NCBI GenBank assembly: GCA_965221545.1 | Contig: OZ244901.1 | Location: forward strand, 3,410,001-3,474,000 | Direction of reading: 5' to 3' | From: JAJEFO01 sp022819605 | Lineage (GTDB): Bacteria; Pseudomonadota; Alphaproteobacteria; Rhodobacterales; Rhodobacteraceae | DNA length: 64,000 bases | In this document: positions 17,797 through 26,193 of the stretch, piece after piece | Numbering within the stretch: position 1 is the first letter of the stretch | How the letters are laid out: every line of letters begins with the position of its first letter | Notes under the pieces: generated by a model | The model's database searches: none | What the model saw: the letters and a program-made list of their open reading frames with translations, nothing else | Told to the model about the DNA's origin: nothing | Made by a program: the position numbers and the translations under genes

Positions 17797-18369
17797 TCAA
17801 GCGCCTGGCGCTTCCGTCCTGCAAATGGTCAGGCAGATGTCGCCGTATTTGCGGGAGTCAATCCTTACAATTCCCAGAGGAGGTGCAACCTCGCTGGCTT
17901 CCTCCCAGGCAATCAATGCTCCATCGGCAATCCATCCGCCTGACCGAGCCGCAATGAGCGCGGGTCCTCCAAGTGCCTGTCGAAATGGTGGATCGAGGAA
18001 TACCAAGGTCGCAGGTTCCCCTGGCGTCGGCACGAGACGAGTCGCGTCGCCGCGAACCAGACGTGTTTCCTCCTCGACTGCCGCCCTTGCAATATTCTCC
18101 AGAAGAATCTTCGAGGCCGTGCGTCCATTCTCCACGAACGTTGCGAATGTCGCCCCTCGCGAAAGTGCTTCAAGGCCAAGCGCGCCTGTGCCGGCAAACA
18201 AGTCCAGTACGCGGGCACCGGTCACCGGATCGCCGAATCGTCCGCCTAGGAGAAGGTTGAAGAGACTTTCGCGAACCCGGTCAGTCGTTGGCCGTAGTTG
18301 CGATCCGGCTCTCCTCTTGCCAACAGCGGCAAGCTTCAAGCCCCGCAAGCGGCCCCCGATGATCCTCAT
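17797..18369 (-). CDS. rsmD: 16S rRNA (guanine(966)-N2)-methyltransferase RsmD
   Basis: A 190-residue SAM-dependent methyltransferase that modifies G966 of 16S rRNA. It starts MRIIGGRLRGLKL, has RPTTDRVRESLFNLL, then the SAM motif VLDLFAGTGALGLEALSRGA, and the catalytic DPPF at residues 126-129. Length and motif order are standard. The start overlaps the stop of the upstream FAD reductase gene by four bases, so the two are likely co-transcribed. The C-terminal region ends in YGDICLTICR, as in other alphaproteobacterial copies. Confidence 0.93.
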   Translation of the reverse strand: MRIIGGRLRGLKLAAVGKRRAGSQLRPTTDRVRESLFNLLLGGRFGDPVTGARVLDLFAGTGALGLEALSRGATFATFVENGRTASKILLENIARAAVEEETRLVRGDATRLVPTPGEPATLVFLDPPFRQALGGPALIAARSGGWIADGALIAWEEASEVAPPLGIVRIDSRKYGDICLTICRTEAPGA

Positions 18370-19571
18370 GCCTTCAATAGCGCCTTCAAGTCCGATTCCG
18401 GATCCTGAACTTGAGCCGGTTCGACGTTCTTGGCCATTTCGAGCAGCCGCTTGCCTACCATGTAGTCGCGAGGCGCATTGATGGCATCCACGGCCAGGAA
18501 CCGTTCGCCCAGAAAGTACCAGTGACTCCGCCCCTTTTCGGACTTGCGCGACACGACCCTGTCATAACCGGTGCTCAAGCCTGCAATCTGGAGTTTCAGA
18601 TCGTACTGGTCGGACCAGAACCAGGGGACAGGCACGTATGGCGATTGAGCGCCCAGCATGTTCGCGGCAACGGCCTCCGCCTGATCAATCGCGTTCTGCA
18701 CTGATTCTAGCCGCAACCGGTTCCCCTTGTACGGAAAGCATGTGCAGTCCCCGGCGGCCCAGACATCCTCGGCCGAGGTGCGTCCGAACTCGTCCACAAA
18801 AATGCCGTTGTCGCAATCGATTCCAGCCGCCTCTGCAAGGCGCGTGTCGGGACGGATTCCGGTTCCCACGATGACGAAATCCAGGTCAATCGTCGATCCG
18901 TCCGTCAGCTTCGCGCCTGAAACGCGACCGTCTCCCGTCAGACACTCAACCCCGACACCTTCCCGAATGTCGACACCGTGAGCCTGATGTTCCGCACGAA
19001 TCACGTCCGACGTCTCGCCTGCGGCCACACGTTGCAGGATGCGCTCGGTCAATTCGACAAGCGTGACCTTCAGCCCGAGCTTGGCAGCCACGGCCGCCGC
19101 CTCCAGCCCGATATAGCCGCCGCCCACCACGAGCACTTGCGCGCCTTGGCGGCAGCGCGGGCGGATTCGGTCAATGTCGGCCAGAGTGCGTACAGTGTAG
19201 ATGCCTGCCAGATCACGACCTATTGCCTGCGGCAATCGGTTCGGAACAGATCCAACCGCAAGTGCGAGTTGATCGTAGGACAGGCTGTCATCTCCTATCG
19301 TCACCGTCTTCTTGCGAACGTCTATGGTGTCTACGGGAGCCCCTAGGCGAAGCCCGATGTCCTTGTCGTCGTAAATCGAGGGAGGTCTCAAATAGAGGCG
19401 CTCCTCAACCATCTCGCCCATCAGGTAGGCTTTCGACAATGGAGGGCGCTCGTATGGCGGCACGGGCTCGTCACCGATCAGCGTCACTTCGCCGCCGAAT
19501 CCTTCCGCGCGCAGCTTTTCGGCGAGGGATGCCCCTGCCTGGCCTGCTCCGATGATCAGAATTCCATTCAT
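18366..19571 (-). CDS. FAD-dependent NAD(P)H:ferredoxin reductase
   Basis: A 401-residue oxidoreductase of the putidaredoxin/rhodocoxin reductase type. It starts at the ATG at 19571 (MNGILIIGAGQAGASLAEKL, the FAD Rossmann motif). Also present are PPYERPPLSKAYL, the NAD-binding GGGYIGLEAAAVAAKLG near residue 150, TGIRPDT, and the second FAD motif VWAAGDCTCFP, with the reductase C-terminal domain WFWSDQYDLKLQIAGLS. An in-frame extension to 19811 has no family similarity and was excluded. It probably passes electrons from NAD(P)H to a ferredoxin feeding an oxygenase or P450; no such partner is adjacent. It is divergent from the peroxiredoxin gene. Confidence 0.9.
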   Translation of the reverse strand: MNGILIIGAGQAGASLAEKLRAEGFGGEVTLIGDEPVPPYERPPLSKAYLMGEMVEERLYLRPPSIYDDKDIGLRLGAPVDTIDVRKKTVTIGDDSLSYDQLALAVGSVPNRLPQAIGRDLAGIYTVRTLADIDRIRPRCRQGAQVLVVGGGYIGLEAAAVAAKLGLKVTLVELTERILQRVAAGETSDVIRAEHQAHGVDIREGVGVECLTGDGRVSGAKLTDGSTIDLDFVIVGTGIRPDTRLAEAAGIDCDNGIFVDEFGRTSAEDVWAAGDCTCFPYKGNRLRLESVQNAIDQAEAVAANMLGAQSPYVPVPWFWSDQYDLKLQIAGLSTGYDRVVSRKSEKGRSHWYFLGERFLAVDAINAPRDYMVGKRLLEMAKNVEPAQVQDPESDLKALLKA

Positions 19572-19648
19572 CCACGTTGACCACTGGCTTCTATCGTCAA
19601 AAGGCATATAACCTCGGCAACGAAATTGGCAATTGGGAGACTCAGACG

Positions 19649-20134
19649 ATGGCCCAGGTGGGTGACAGAATTCCTTCGGCCACGCTCTTGCACAAGGCGG
19701 GAAGCGACGTGACCGAAGTCGACATCTCGGAACGGACGGCCGGGCGCCGAGTGGTGCTGTTTGGATTGCCCGGTGCCTACACTTCAACCTGCGACACTGC
19801 GCATCTGCCAAGCTTTGTCCGCACCGCTGGTGATTTCCGGGCGAAGGGAATCGACGAGATCATTTGCGTCGCAGCCAACGACGTGCTCGTGATGGAGCAT
19901 TGGGGCAATGCCTCGGGCGCGGACGCGGCCGGCATCACGATGCTTGCCGACTGGAACAGCGAACTTGCGAAGGGTCTTGATCTTGCGTTCAGCGTGCTCG
20001 CCGTCGGTCTCAAGGATCGCATGACGCGTTGCGCAATGCTGATCGAGGACGGAGAAATCAAGATTCTCCAGGTCGAGGAGGACAGCGGCGTTTGCAGCCT
20101 CACTGCGGGAGAGGCGCTTCTCGAGATGATCTGA
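19649..20134 (+). CDS. Peroxiredoxin, Prx5-type
   Basis: A 161-residue thiol peroxidase starting at the ATG at 19649 (MAQVGDRIPSATL). The peroxidatic cysteine is C48 in LPGAYTSTCDTAHLP, which corresponds to the PGAFTPTCS signature of the Prx5 family, here with Ser before Cys-1 rather than Pro. Later segments EIICVAANDVLVMEHWG and LADWNSELAKGLDL are family-typical. It reduces hydrogen or organic peroxides using glutaredoxin or thioredoxin. The further upstream in-frame region is not family sequence. It is divergent from the ferredoxin reductase gene. Confidence 0.92.
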   Translation: MAQVGDRIPSATLLHKAGSDVTEVDISERTAGRRVVLFGLPGAYTSTCDTAHLPSFVRTAGDFRAKGIDEIICVAANDVLVMEHWGNASGADAAGITMLADWNSELAKGLDLAFSVLAVGLKDRMTRCAMLIEDGEIKILQVEEDSGVCSLTAGEALLEMI

Positions 20135-20226
20135 CGCCGACCGCCGGGCATGGTCCCCTGGTTGCCGAGCAATTCGTTCGTCAACCTCCGGAGACATGAT
20201 CAACTGTTGGCAAGCAATTGCCCGGC

Positions 20227-20514
20227 TCAGGCATCCATCCTGTCGGCTAGCTTGAGGTCACGCTCGCTCAGGCCATCAACGTCATGGCTCGTCAGCGTGA
20301 CCTCAACTCGGTTGTAGACATTGAACCATTCGGGGTGGTGGTTCATCTTTTCGGCGACGATGGCCATTCGCGTCATCCATCCCCACGCCTCAACGAAATT
20401 CCTGAACTTGAAGGTCTTCATGATGGCGTCCCGACCTTCAACCTCGATCCAGCCGCTTTCCGAGAGCCGGGCCAGAGCCTCGCGGCGTCCGTCGCCTTCC
20501 AGTCTGTCGCTCAT
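20227..20514 (-). CDS. phhB: 4a-hydroxytetrahydrobiopterin dehydratase
   Basis: A 95-residue pterin-4-alpha-carbinolamine dehydratase. The active-site pattern EKMNHHPEWFNVYNRVEVTL contains the conserved HHP...N.Y..V, and FKFRNFVEAWGWMTRMA is the usual helix. It regenerates the pterin cofactor of phenylalanine hydroxylase, or may act as a housekeeping pterin repair enzyme. The start overlaps the stop of the COG3146 gene by four bases. No phenylalanine hydroxylase gene is present in the window, though a homogentisate operon lies near the right edge. Confidence 0.93.
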   Translation of the reverse strand: MSDRLEGDGRREALARLSESGWIEVEGRDAIMKTFKFRNFVEAWGWMTRMAIVAEKMNHHPEWFNVYNRVEVTLTSHDVDGLSERDLKLADRMDA

Positions 20515-21695
20515 TCCGGTTCCTCCTTGACTTTCCGAAACGGGCCGTAGCTCGTGAGCACTTCTATATCGTCGTCAACCGCGGCCCGCTCCGCCTCAAG
20601 ATACTCTTCCACCGCGCGGGCAAACCCCGAATCCGCCACCCAATGCAGCGAGTGAGTCTCCGTTGGCAGATATCCTCTCGACAGCTTGTGGTCACCCTGC
20701 GCGCCAGCTTCGACCGCGCCAAGCCCGTTGGCAATCGCATAGTCGATCGCCTGATAGTAGCAGAGCTCGAAGTGCAGGCAGTCGTGATACTCGATTGCGC
20801 CCCAGTAGCGGCCAAAGACCGTCTCGCGTCCCACGAAGTTCATCGCGCCCGCAACCGGACAACCTTCGCGGATAGCCAGTATCAGAAGAATGTCGTCGGC
20901 AAGCTGCTCCCGAGCCTGGTCGAAAAAGGCACGCGTCAGGTATGGCCTGCCCCATTTGCGTGCGCCTGTGTCCAGGTAGAATTCCCAGAAGGCGTCCCAA
21001 TGCCCCGGCTGAATGGCATCGCCCGTGAGTGCCACGATTTCGCCGCCGAAGGATTGCGCAATGCGCCGCTCGCGCCGGATCGCCTTTCGCTTGCGCGACG
21101 ACAGTGCCGACAGAAAGCCGTCGAAGTCCTCGTATCCCTCGTTCACCCACCGGTACTGCCGTGTCACGCGGTGAAGGAGCCCAAGTTCGCGTCCACGGGT
21201 TGCCTCATCCTCCGCACAGAACGTGGCATGCACGGACGAAAGCTTGTTTTCGACTGCAATATGAAGCGCGCCATTCAACAACGCTCCAAAACAGTCCGCC
21301 CGGCACCCGGGACGCAAAAGGAAACGACGCCCGGCTACCGGCGTGAACGGCACGGCAATCTGCAACTTCGGGTAGTACCTGCCTCCGGCCCGTTCCCAGG
21401 CATGCGCCCAGTTGTGATCGAAGATGTACTCGCCCTGGCTGTGGCCCTTCACGTAGAGTGGCGCAACCGCCACCACTTCATCCTTGTCCCGGACTGCGAG
21501 ATGACGCGGAAGCCATCCCGTGCCAGAACCGACCGAGCCACTCGTCTCCAGCAGGTTCAGGAATCGGTGCGTCGTGAACGGATCGACGGGACGCAGGCCG
21601 TTCTTGATCTCAGCGTCGGCACAGGCATCCCAGTCTTCTGGAGCAATCGCCGACAGGCTTGCCAGCGTCGAGATTTCCAGCGCGGATTCGCTCAT
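20511..21695 (-). CDS. GNAT/FemAB-like acyltransferase of the COG3146 (DUF482) family
   Basis: A 394-residue protein of a conserved proteobacterial family. Recognisable phrases are VAVAPLYVKGHSQGEYIFDHNWAHAWE, YYPKLQIAVPFTPV, HATFCAEDEA, YEDFDGFLSALSSRKRKAIRRER, and FGRYWGAIEYHDCLHFELCYYQAIDYAI, the last typical of this family's double acyltransferase fold. It is proposed in general to be a peptidogalycan or lipid-linked acyltransferase, but no reaction is established. It sits in a probable operon with ridA and ugpQ upstream and phhB downstream. Confidence 0.85.
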   Translation of the reverse strand: MSESALEISTLASLSAIAPEDWDACADAEIKNGLRPVDPFTTHRFLNLLETSGSVGSGTGWLPRHLAVRDKDEVVAVAPLYVKGHSQGEYIFDHNWAHAWERAGGRYYPKLQIAVPFTPVAGRRFLLRPGCRADCFGALLNGALHIAVENKLSSVHATFCAEDEATRGRELGLLHRVTRQYRWVNEGYEDFDGFLSALSSRKRKAIRRERRIAQSFGGEIVALTGDAIQPGHWDAFWEFYLDTGARKWGRPYLTRAFFDQAREQLADDILLILAIREGCPVAGAMNFVGRETVFGRYWGAIEYHDCLHFELCYYQAIDYAIANGLGAVEAGAQGDHKLSRGYLPTETHSLHWVADSGFARAVEEYLEAERAAVDDDIEVLTSYGPFRKVKEEPE

Positions 21696-21730
21696 GAGTG
21701 CACATTAGCCTGTCGTGACCGAAGCTGCGA

Positions 21731-22498
21731 TCATTCGGCATGCACGGGCAGATACCCTTCAAAGGTCACGTTGGCAGCGATGGCGCGCGCACGGCGCTCT
21801 TCCTCGGCGGATCGCACCGTCCAGCAGAGGATGCTCGCCCCGCGCTGCCTGAGTTCCAGCACTCGGTCGCTTTCCAGATCCCGGATGTCGTGGCTGATGA
21901 ACGACGCTCCCGCCCGCTCGTAGTCAGGGATTCCCGCAAGCTCGGCACGCCTGGCCTCCGGTATCGGCCAGTCCGCCTCGCGGAATGCGCAGGTCACCAG
22001 GCCACGCGGCACGCCTGGTGCCAGCGTCCGCATGGCCGCAACGCAATGCGGATTGAAGGACATCACCGCCGCAGGCCCGTCATACCCTGCCAGTGCCCTT
22101 GCGACCGCACCTTCGAGAAAGCCGACATCCGGACCGATGGTTCCGTCCCTGTCCTTGACTTCGACCAGGAGCGGAACGCGGCCCGCGACCAAACCAAGGA
22201 CATCCGCGAGATCCGGAATGGACTCGCTGCTTCCCCTGAGCGCAATGGATGCGAGCTCGTGCATGGAACGCTCGCGCACGAGACCTTCGCGGCCTGTCAT
22301 CCGCTTCAGCGTATGGTCGTGGAAGACCGCCGCCTGCCCGTCCGACGTGAGTTGCACGTCGATCTCGATCCCGTATCCATGATCCAATGCGGCATTGACT
22401 GCCGCGCGCGAATTTTCTGGCCGTCCGTCGGAAGCGTCGTGCAGCGCGCGATGGGCGATTGGGCGGGTCAGGAATTCCGTTGGCAACAATACTTTCAC
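21731..22498 (-). CDS. ugpQ: Glycerophosphodiester phosphodiesterase
   Basis: A 255-residue TIM-barrel enzyme that cleaves glycerophosphodiesters to glycerol-3-phosphate and an alcohol. Catalytic and metal residues are visible as IAHRALH near residue 16, ENSRAA, IEIDVQLTSDG, and VFHDHTLKRMTG, followed by LLVEVKD. No signal peptide is present, so this is the cytoplasmic UgpQ type rather than GlpQ. The start is a GTG overlapping the stop of the RidA gene (GTGA). The insert common to GDPD proteins is short. Confidence 0.92.
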   Translation of the reverse strand: MKVLLPTEFLTRPIAHRALHDASDGRPENSRAAVNAALDHGYGIEIDVQLTSDGQAAVFHDHTLKRMTGREGLVRERSMHELASIALRGSSESIPDLADVLGLVAGRVPLLVEVKDRDGTIGPDVGFLEGAVARALAGYDGPAAVMSFNPHCVAAMRTLAPGVPRGLVTCAFREADWPIPEARRAELAGIPDYERAGASFISHDIRDLESDRVLELRQRGASILCWTVRSAEEERRARAIAANVTFEGYLPVHAE

Positions 22499-22959
22499 GA
22501 CACTTCAAAGATTCCTTCGATCTCGACTGCCACGTTCAAGGGAAGCGCACCGGCACTGACGGCGGAGCGCGAATGGCGTCCGGCGTCGCCCAATACGGCA
22601 ACCAAGAGATCCGAGGCGCCGTTGATCACCTTCGGCTGATCCGTGAAGTCGGGCGTTGAATTGACGAATCCCAAAAGCTTTACGACGCGAACCAGACGCC
22701 CGAAATCGCCGTCGCAGCCGGCACGCACCTGGGCCAGCAACGACAATGCGCATCGCCTGGCAGCTGCGGCGCCGGATTCCACGTCTAGTTCAGCACCCAG
22801 CTTGCCGGTGATGAGATTGCCATCTGCATCAATCGAAATTTGGCCGGACACGAAGAGCAGGGCTCCGGATCTGACAAAGGGCACGTAATTTGCCCCTGGC
22901 GGCGGCGAATCGGGCAATGCAAGCCCCATCTCCTGAAGCTTCTTCTCCACGTCGGTCAT
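22495..22959 (-). CDS. ridA: RidA/YjgF family protein
   Basis: A 154-residue member of the RidA family, of the longer type often found in alphaproteobacteria. The start is the ATG at 22959, with GGGAG seven bases upstream; the adjacent GTG at 22962 is less likely. Key segments are YVPFVRSGALLFVSGQI, RCALSLLAQVRAGCDG, and VLGDAGRHSRSAVSAGALPLNVAVEIEGIFEV, where the conserved arginine that stabilises 2-aminoacrylate-type imines should be in RHSRSAV. It is the first gene of the operon with ugpQ, COG3146 and phhB. Canonical RidA is about 130 residues; deaminase activity is inferred. Confidence 0.88.
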   Translation of the reverse strand: MTDVEKKLQEMGLALPDSPPPGANYVPFVRSGALLFVSGQISIDADGNLITGKLGAELDVESGAAAARRCALSLLAQVRAGCDGDFGRLVRVVKLLGFVNSTPDFTDQPKVINGASDLLVAVLGDAGRHSRSAVSAGALPLNVAVEIEGIFEVS

Positions 22960-23154
22960 CACTTGGCTCCCATTGTCCGGCCTGACGGGATGTCACGCCT
23001 GTCCGAACCATATTCACTCCGCGTCACCCGAGCGCAACAGGTTTGCCTCAAAAATTCTTGCGCTGCCCCGACGGTTCTGTTGCGCTGCCCCAATGGCAGA
23101 CTAGAATTGATCACCGGATCAATATGGATCGTCAGTGGAATCATCGTGCACCGC

Positions 23155-23925
23155 ATGCATCTCAAATTCCCGCACATTGCAATTCTGGCCGCCGCCGCGC
23201 TTGCCATTCCGGCATGTTCTGTACCGTCGGAGGAAGGTGCCATCCAAGATCCCTATGAATCGTTCAACAGGGTGACCCACACCTTCAACAAGGGCGCGGA
23301 CCGGGTGCTCATCCGCCCGCTCAGCCAGGCCTACGGAACGACAGTGCCAAATCCTGTCCGCCGCAGCCTGTCCAATGTTGCAGCGCATCTTGACGAGCCG
23401 AAATCCGTCGCGAACCATGTAATGCAAGGCGACATTGAAAGTGCCGGTCAAAGCTTCTTCAGGTTCCTCGTCAACAGCACGGTAGGTGTGGCGGGACTGT
23501 TTGATCCTGCTGCCGGCAGCTTTGGACTTGAACGGCGACAAACGGGCTTTGGAGACACGCTGGCGGCGTGGGGAGCGCGGGAAGGCGCCTACTTGGAATT
23601 GCCCTTTGCGGGACCCTCGACGGAAAGGGACTTTGCAGGTTTGGTCGTCGATGTTGCCACCAATCCGGTCAGCTACATTTCCAGCGACGTAGCCATCTTG
23701 AACACGGCATCCACGATTCCCGCCAGGTTGAACGTGCGTTACGAATTCCGCGATACAGTTGACAGCGTTCTCCACGACAGTGCAGACAGTTACGCGCAGT
23801 TGAGACTCTCCTACACACAGAACCGGAAGTTCAAACTGAACTTGCAGGATCCTGACGACCTCGGCCACGACCCCTTCGAGGACCTGTATGACGAGATATA
23901 CGAAGAGCTCTACGATGAATTCTGA
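23155..23925 (+). CDS. mlaA: MlaA/VacJ family outer-membrane lipoprotein
   Basis: A 256-residue lipoprotein of the system that keeps phospholipids out of the outer leaflet of the outer membrane. The N-terminus at the ATG 23155 gives a lipoprotein signal with the modified cysteine in LAIPACS. The mature part has DPYESFNRVTHTFNKGADR, NFL-like FFRFLVNSTVGVAGLFDPA, FGDTLAAWG and YLELPFAGPST, all typical of VacJ. A GTG at 23146 in the same frame is an alternative start. The extreme C-terminus is acidic and repetitive (EDLYDEIYEELYDEF). The next gene (MlaC-like) starts inside its last codons. Confidence 0.93.
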   Translation: MHLKFPHIAILAAAALAIPACSVPSEEGAIQDPYESFNRVTHTFNKGADRVLIRPLSQAYGTTVPNPVRRSLSNVAAHLDEPKSVANHVMQGDIESAGQSFFRFLVNSTVGVAGLFDPAAGSFGLERRQTGFGDTLAAWGAREGAYLELPFAGPSTERDFAGLVVDVATNPVSYISSDVAILNTASTIPARLNVRYEFRDTVDSVLHDSADSYAQLRLSYTQNRKFKLNLQDPDDLGHDPFEDLYDEIYEELYDEF

Positions 23926-24517
23926 TCCGACGCGCCGAACCCTGCTGTTTGCAGGCGCCTGCGGGGCCATTGCGTTGCGCGTTGCCCCAGCCCGCGCGCT
24001 GAGCGACGACGAGGCGCGCTCGCTCATCGACGCCGTGGTCAAGGACATTCACCGGGTCATCAACTCCGGAATGCCGATTGAGGCCGCGCTGAAGGAATTC
24101 GAGAACATCTTTGTCAACTATGCGGATGTTCAGGCGATAGCACGCTCCGCGCTTGGTCCGCCTGCGCGAACCGCCTCGCCGAAGCAGCTTCGGGAATTCA
24201 CCGACGCATTTTCGGGGTACATTTCACGGAAGTACGGAATGCGGTTCCGCGAATTCAAGGGCGGTGCAATCAAGGTGACCGACTCGCGCAAGAGGAGTCG
24301 CGTCCACGAGGTTCGCGCGATCGCAAGGCTGAAAGACCGGGAACCGCTGGCGATGAGCTTCGTGGTTTCTGATCGCTCGGGAAAGATCCTTTTCATCGAC
24401 ATCCTTATCGAAGGCATCAGCCTGTTGAAGTCTGAACGCGTCGAGATCGGAGCCCTGCTTGACAAGCAAGGCGGCGATGTGGACCGGCTCGTTGCGGCAT
24501 TGAACGGAGACGGGTGA
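23915..24517 (+). CDS. mlaC: MlaC/Ttg2D-family phospholipid-binding protein
   Basis: A 200-residue periplasmic protein that ferries phospholipid between MlaA and an inner-membrane ABC complex. It starts at the ATG 23915, inside the final codons of mlaA. The N-terminus TRRTLLFAGACGAIALRVAPARA is an export signal that also fits a twin-arginine motif. The body has the family features: ARSALGPPARTASPKQLREFTDAF, the YGMRFREF segment, and FVVSDRSGKILFIDILIEGISLLKSER. The inner-membrane Mla genes are not adjacent. Convergent with the EamA transporter gene. Confidence 0.88.
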   Translation: MNSDPTRRTLLFAGACGAIALRVAPARALSDDEARSLIDAVVKDIHRVINSGMPIEAALKEFENIFVNYADVQAIARSALGPPARTASPKQLREFTDAFSGYISRKYGMRFREFKGGAIKVTDSRKRSRVHEVRAIARLKDREPLAMSFVVSDRSGKILFIDILIEGISLLKSERVEIGALLDKQGGDVDRLVAALNGDG

Positions 24518-24592
24518 ACGGTCCCAAGGCACCGCCGTCCCGCTGCCGCTCCTGCTTCAGCCCTTTGGCCTGTCGGGATGGGAGCGATGCCG

Positions 24593-25468
24593 CTAGTCGT
24601 CTCGCCCTTGGACATATGCGCGCCAGAGCGCAAACACGCCCGCCGCAAGGATGACCATGGCCCCGAGTGCAACGTTTGCCCTTAGGGCCTCGTGGAACAC
24701 GACAATCCCGATAAGCGCCGCAAAAACCTGGTGAAAGTAGGCGAACGGCTGCACGGCACCGGCCTCGGCCAACTCGTAGCAGCGGATCAGAAGCCAGTGC
24801 CCAGCAACGCCGGTCATGCAGAGCGCCAGCATCCACAGCCAGTCGCCAGGCATCATCCATTCCCAGTTCGGCACGCCGATGAATGTCATCGCCGCGGCTC
24901 CGGCGATCCCGGTCCAGAAGAAGGATGTCGCCGTGTTGTCCTTTCGCGCAGCATAGCGGGTCGTCAACGAATAGAGCGCGAACATGCAGGCTGAAATGAA
25001 AGGAATCATTGCGACCGACCTGAACACGCCGGACCCGGGCTGCAGAATGATGAGCATGCCGAGAAAGCCGGCAAGGACGGCAAGCCATCGCCGCCATCCG
25101 GCCCGTTCGCCAAGCAGCGGTCCTGCAAGTGCGATCACGATCAGTGGATATATGGCAAAGATTGCATGGCTTTCGACCAGTCCCAGTAGCGTGAAGCCAA
25201 TGACCGCCACGCAGACCTCGCTGGCAAGCAGGAGCCCCCGGAAGATCTGGAGCGCCGGCTGGGATGTCGCCGCAGTCGCACGCACGCCTCCGGGGCGGCG
25301 TGCGGCAATGGCAATGACAAAGGCGGCAAAGAACCAGTACCTGATCATCACGACCATGAACGTGTTATATGTCACGGCCAGGTGCTGCGAAATGCCGTCC
25401 TGCACGGCGAACACGAAGGTCGCCGCGATCATCACAAGGATGCCGTTCCGGTTCGATTGTGATGTCAT
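24593..25468 (-). CDS. EamA/DMT-superfamily transporter
   Basis: A 291-residue integral membrane protein with two EamA repeats of about five membrane segments each. Examples of helices are ILVMIAATFVFAVQDGISQ, VMIRYWFFAAFVIAIAARR, LLLASEVCVAVIGFTLLG and LALCMTGVAGHWLLIRCYE, and it ends in MVILAAGVFALWRAY. The family exports or imports small metabolites; substrate is unknown. The start codon overlaps the stop of the mnmD gene, so the two form a transcription unit. Confidence 0.88.
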   Translation of the reverse strand: MTSQSNRNGILVMIAATFVFAVQDGISQHLAVTYNTFMVVMIRYWFFAAFVIAIAARRPGGVRATAATSQPALQIFRGLLLASEVCVAVIGFTLLGLVESHAIFAIYPLIVIALAGPLLGERAGWRRWLAVLAGFLGMLIILQPGSGVFRSVAMIPFISACMFALYSLTTRYAARKDNTATSFFWTGIAGAAAMTFIGVPNWEWMMPGDWLWMLALCMTGVAGHWLLIRCYELAEAGAVQPFAYFHQVFAALIGIVVFHEALRANVALGAMVILAAGVFALWRAYVQGRDD

Positions 25469-26133
25469 GAACGGGCGACCGTCATGTGGCGCTTTCGACC
25501 GTACCCGGATGCGCGCTCAACGATGAAACCTGCATCGGCAAGGCCCGCACGCACGGTCCTGGCAGCGCTATAGGTCGATGCGGTACCTCCGGGTCGGGTG
25601 TGAAGCGCGACCTCACGCAGGAGGTGTGTCGTCCAAAGCTCCGGATTCCTCGCCGGGGCGAATCCGTCGAGAAACCAAGCGTCCGCAGCGTCGTTCCAGT
25701 GCGCCAGGGTCTCGCGGGCATCTCCCAAAACGATCTTCAAGTGCACGCCGTCGGCCACGAATTCCCGCGCACCAGATTCCAGGGCAGCCACGAGGGGCGC
25801 GGCCAGACCGAAAATCTCCGGAAAGGCCGACAGTGCTCTCGACATGTCGGCAGGTGCCATTGGAAACTGCTCGAAAGAAGTGAAACGTAATGACCCGGAC
25901 ACTCCGGATTCGCGCCACATGGCCCACGCCGCCAATGCATTTAGGCCGGTTCCGAACCCGAGTTCGGCCACATGAAAGCCCGGCACGAACCGGTCGGGCA
26001 GTCCGTTGCCCGCGAGAAAGACATGCCTTGCTTCCGCGAGCCCGTCCTCCAGCGAGTAGTACCGATCGCCAAAACGCGGCGCGACGGGCACGTCGCCCTG
26101 CCATTCCAGGTCGGGATGCTGGTCGTCCGGCAA
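25465..26133 (-). CDS. mnmD: tRNA 5-methylaminomethyl-2-thiouridine methyltransferase (MnmD, stand-alone)
   Basis: A SAM-dependent methyltransferase for the wobble uridine of tRNA, equivalent to the N-terminal half of bifunctional MnmC. The core motifs are YYSLEDGLAEARHVFLAGN, FHVAELGFGTGLNAL, FTSFEQFPMAPADM, LGDARETLAHW and AWFLDGFAPARNPELW. There is no ATG in the expected place. I chose the TTG at 26133, preceded by AGGAAATGGC, which gives 222 residues starting about ten residues before the conserved WQGDVPV. A TTG at 26175 is an alternative. The in-frame extension further upstream to 27210 runs antisense across the next gene and was excluded. The FAD partner gene is divergent. Confidence 0.87.
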   Translation of the reverse strand: MPDDQHPDLEWQGDVPVAPRFGDRYYSLEDGLAEARHVFLAGNGLPDRFVPGFHVAELGFGTGLNALAAWAMWRESGVSGSLRFTSFEQFPMAPADMSRALSAFPEIFGLAAPLVAALESGAREFVADGVHLKIVLGDARETLAHWNDAADAWFLDGFAPARNPELWTTHLLREVALHTRPGGTASTYSAARTVRAGLADAGFIVERASGYGRKRHMTVARS

Positions 26134-26193
26134 GCCATTTCCTACAATTGCTCCGTTCCGCGGCGACAGTGACAACGGGGGAATGCCTTGGCA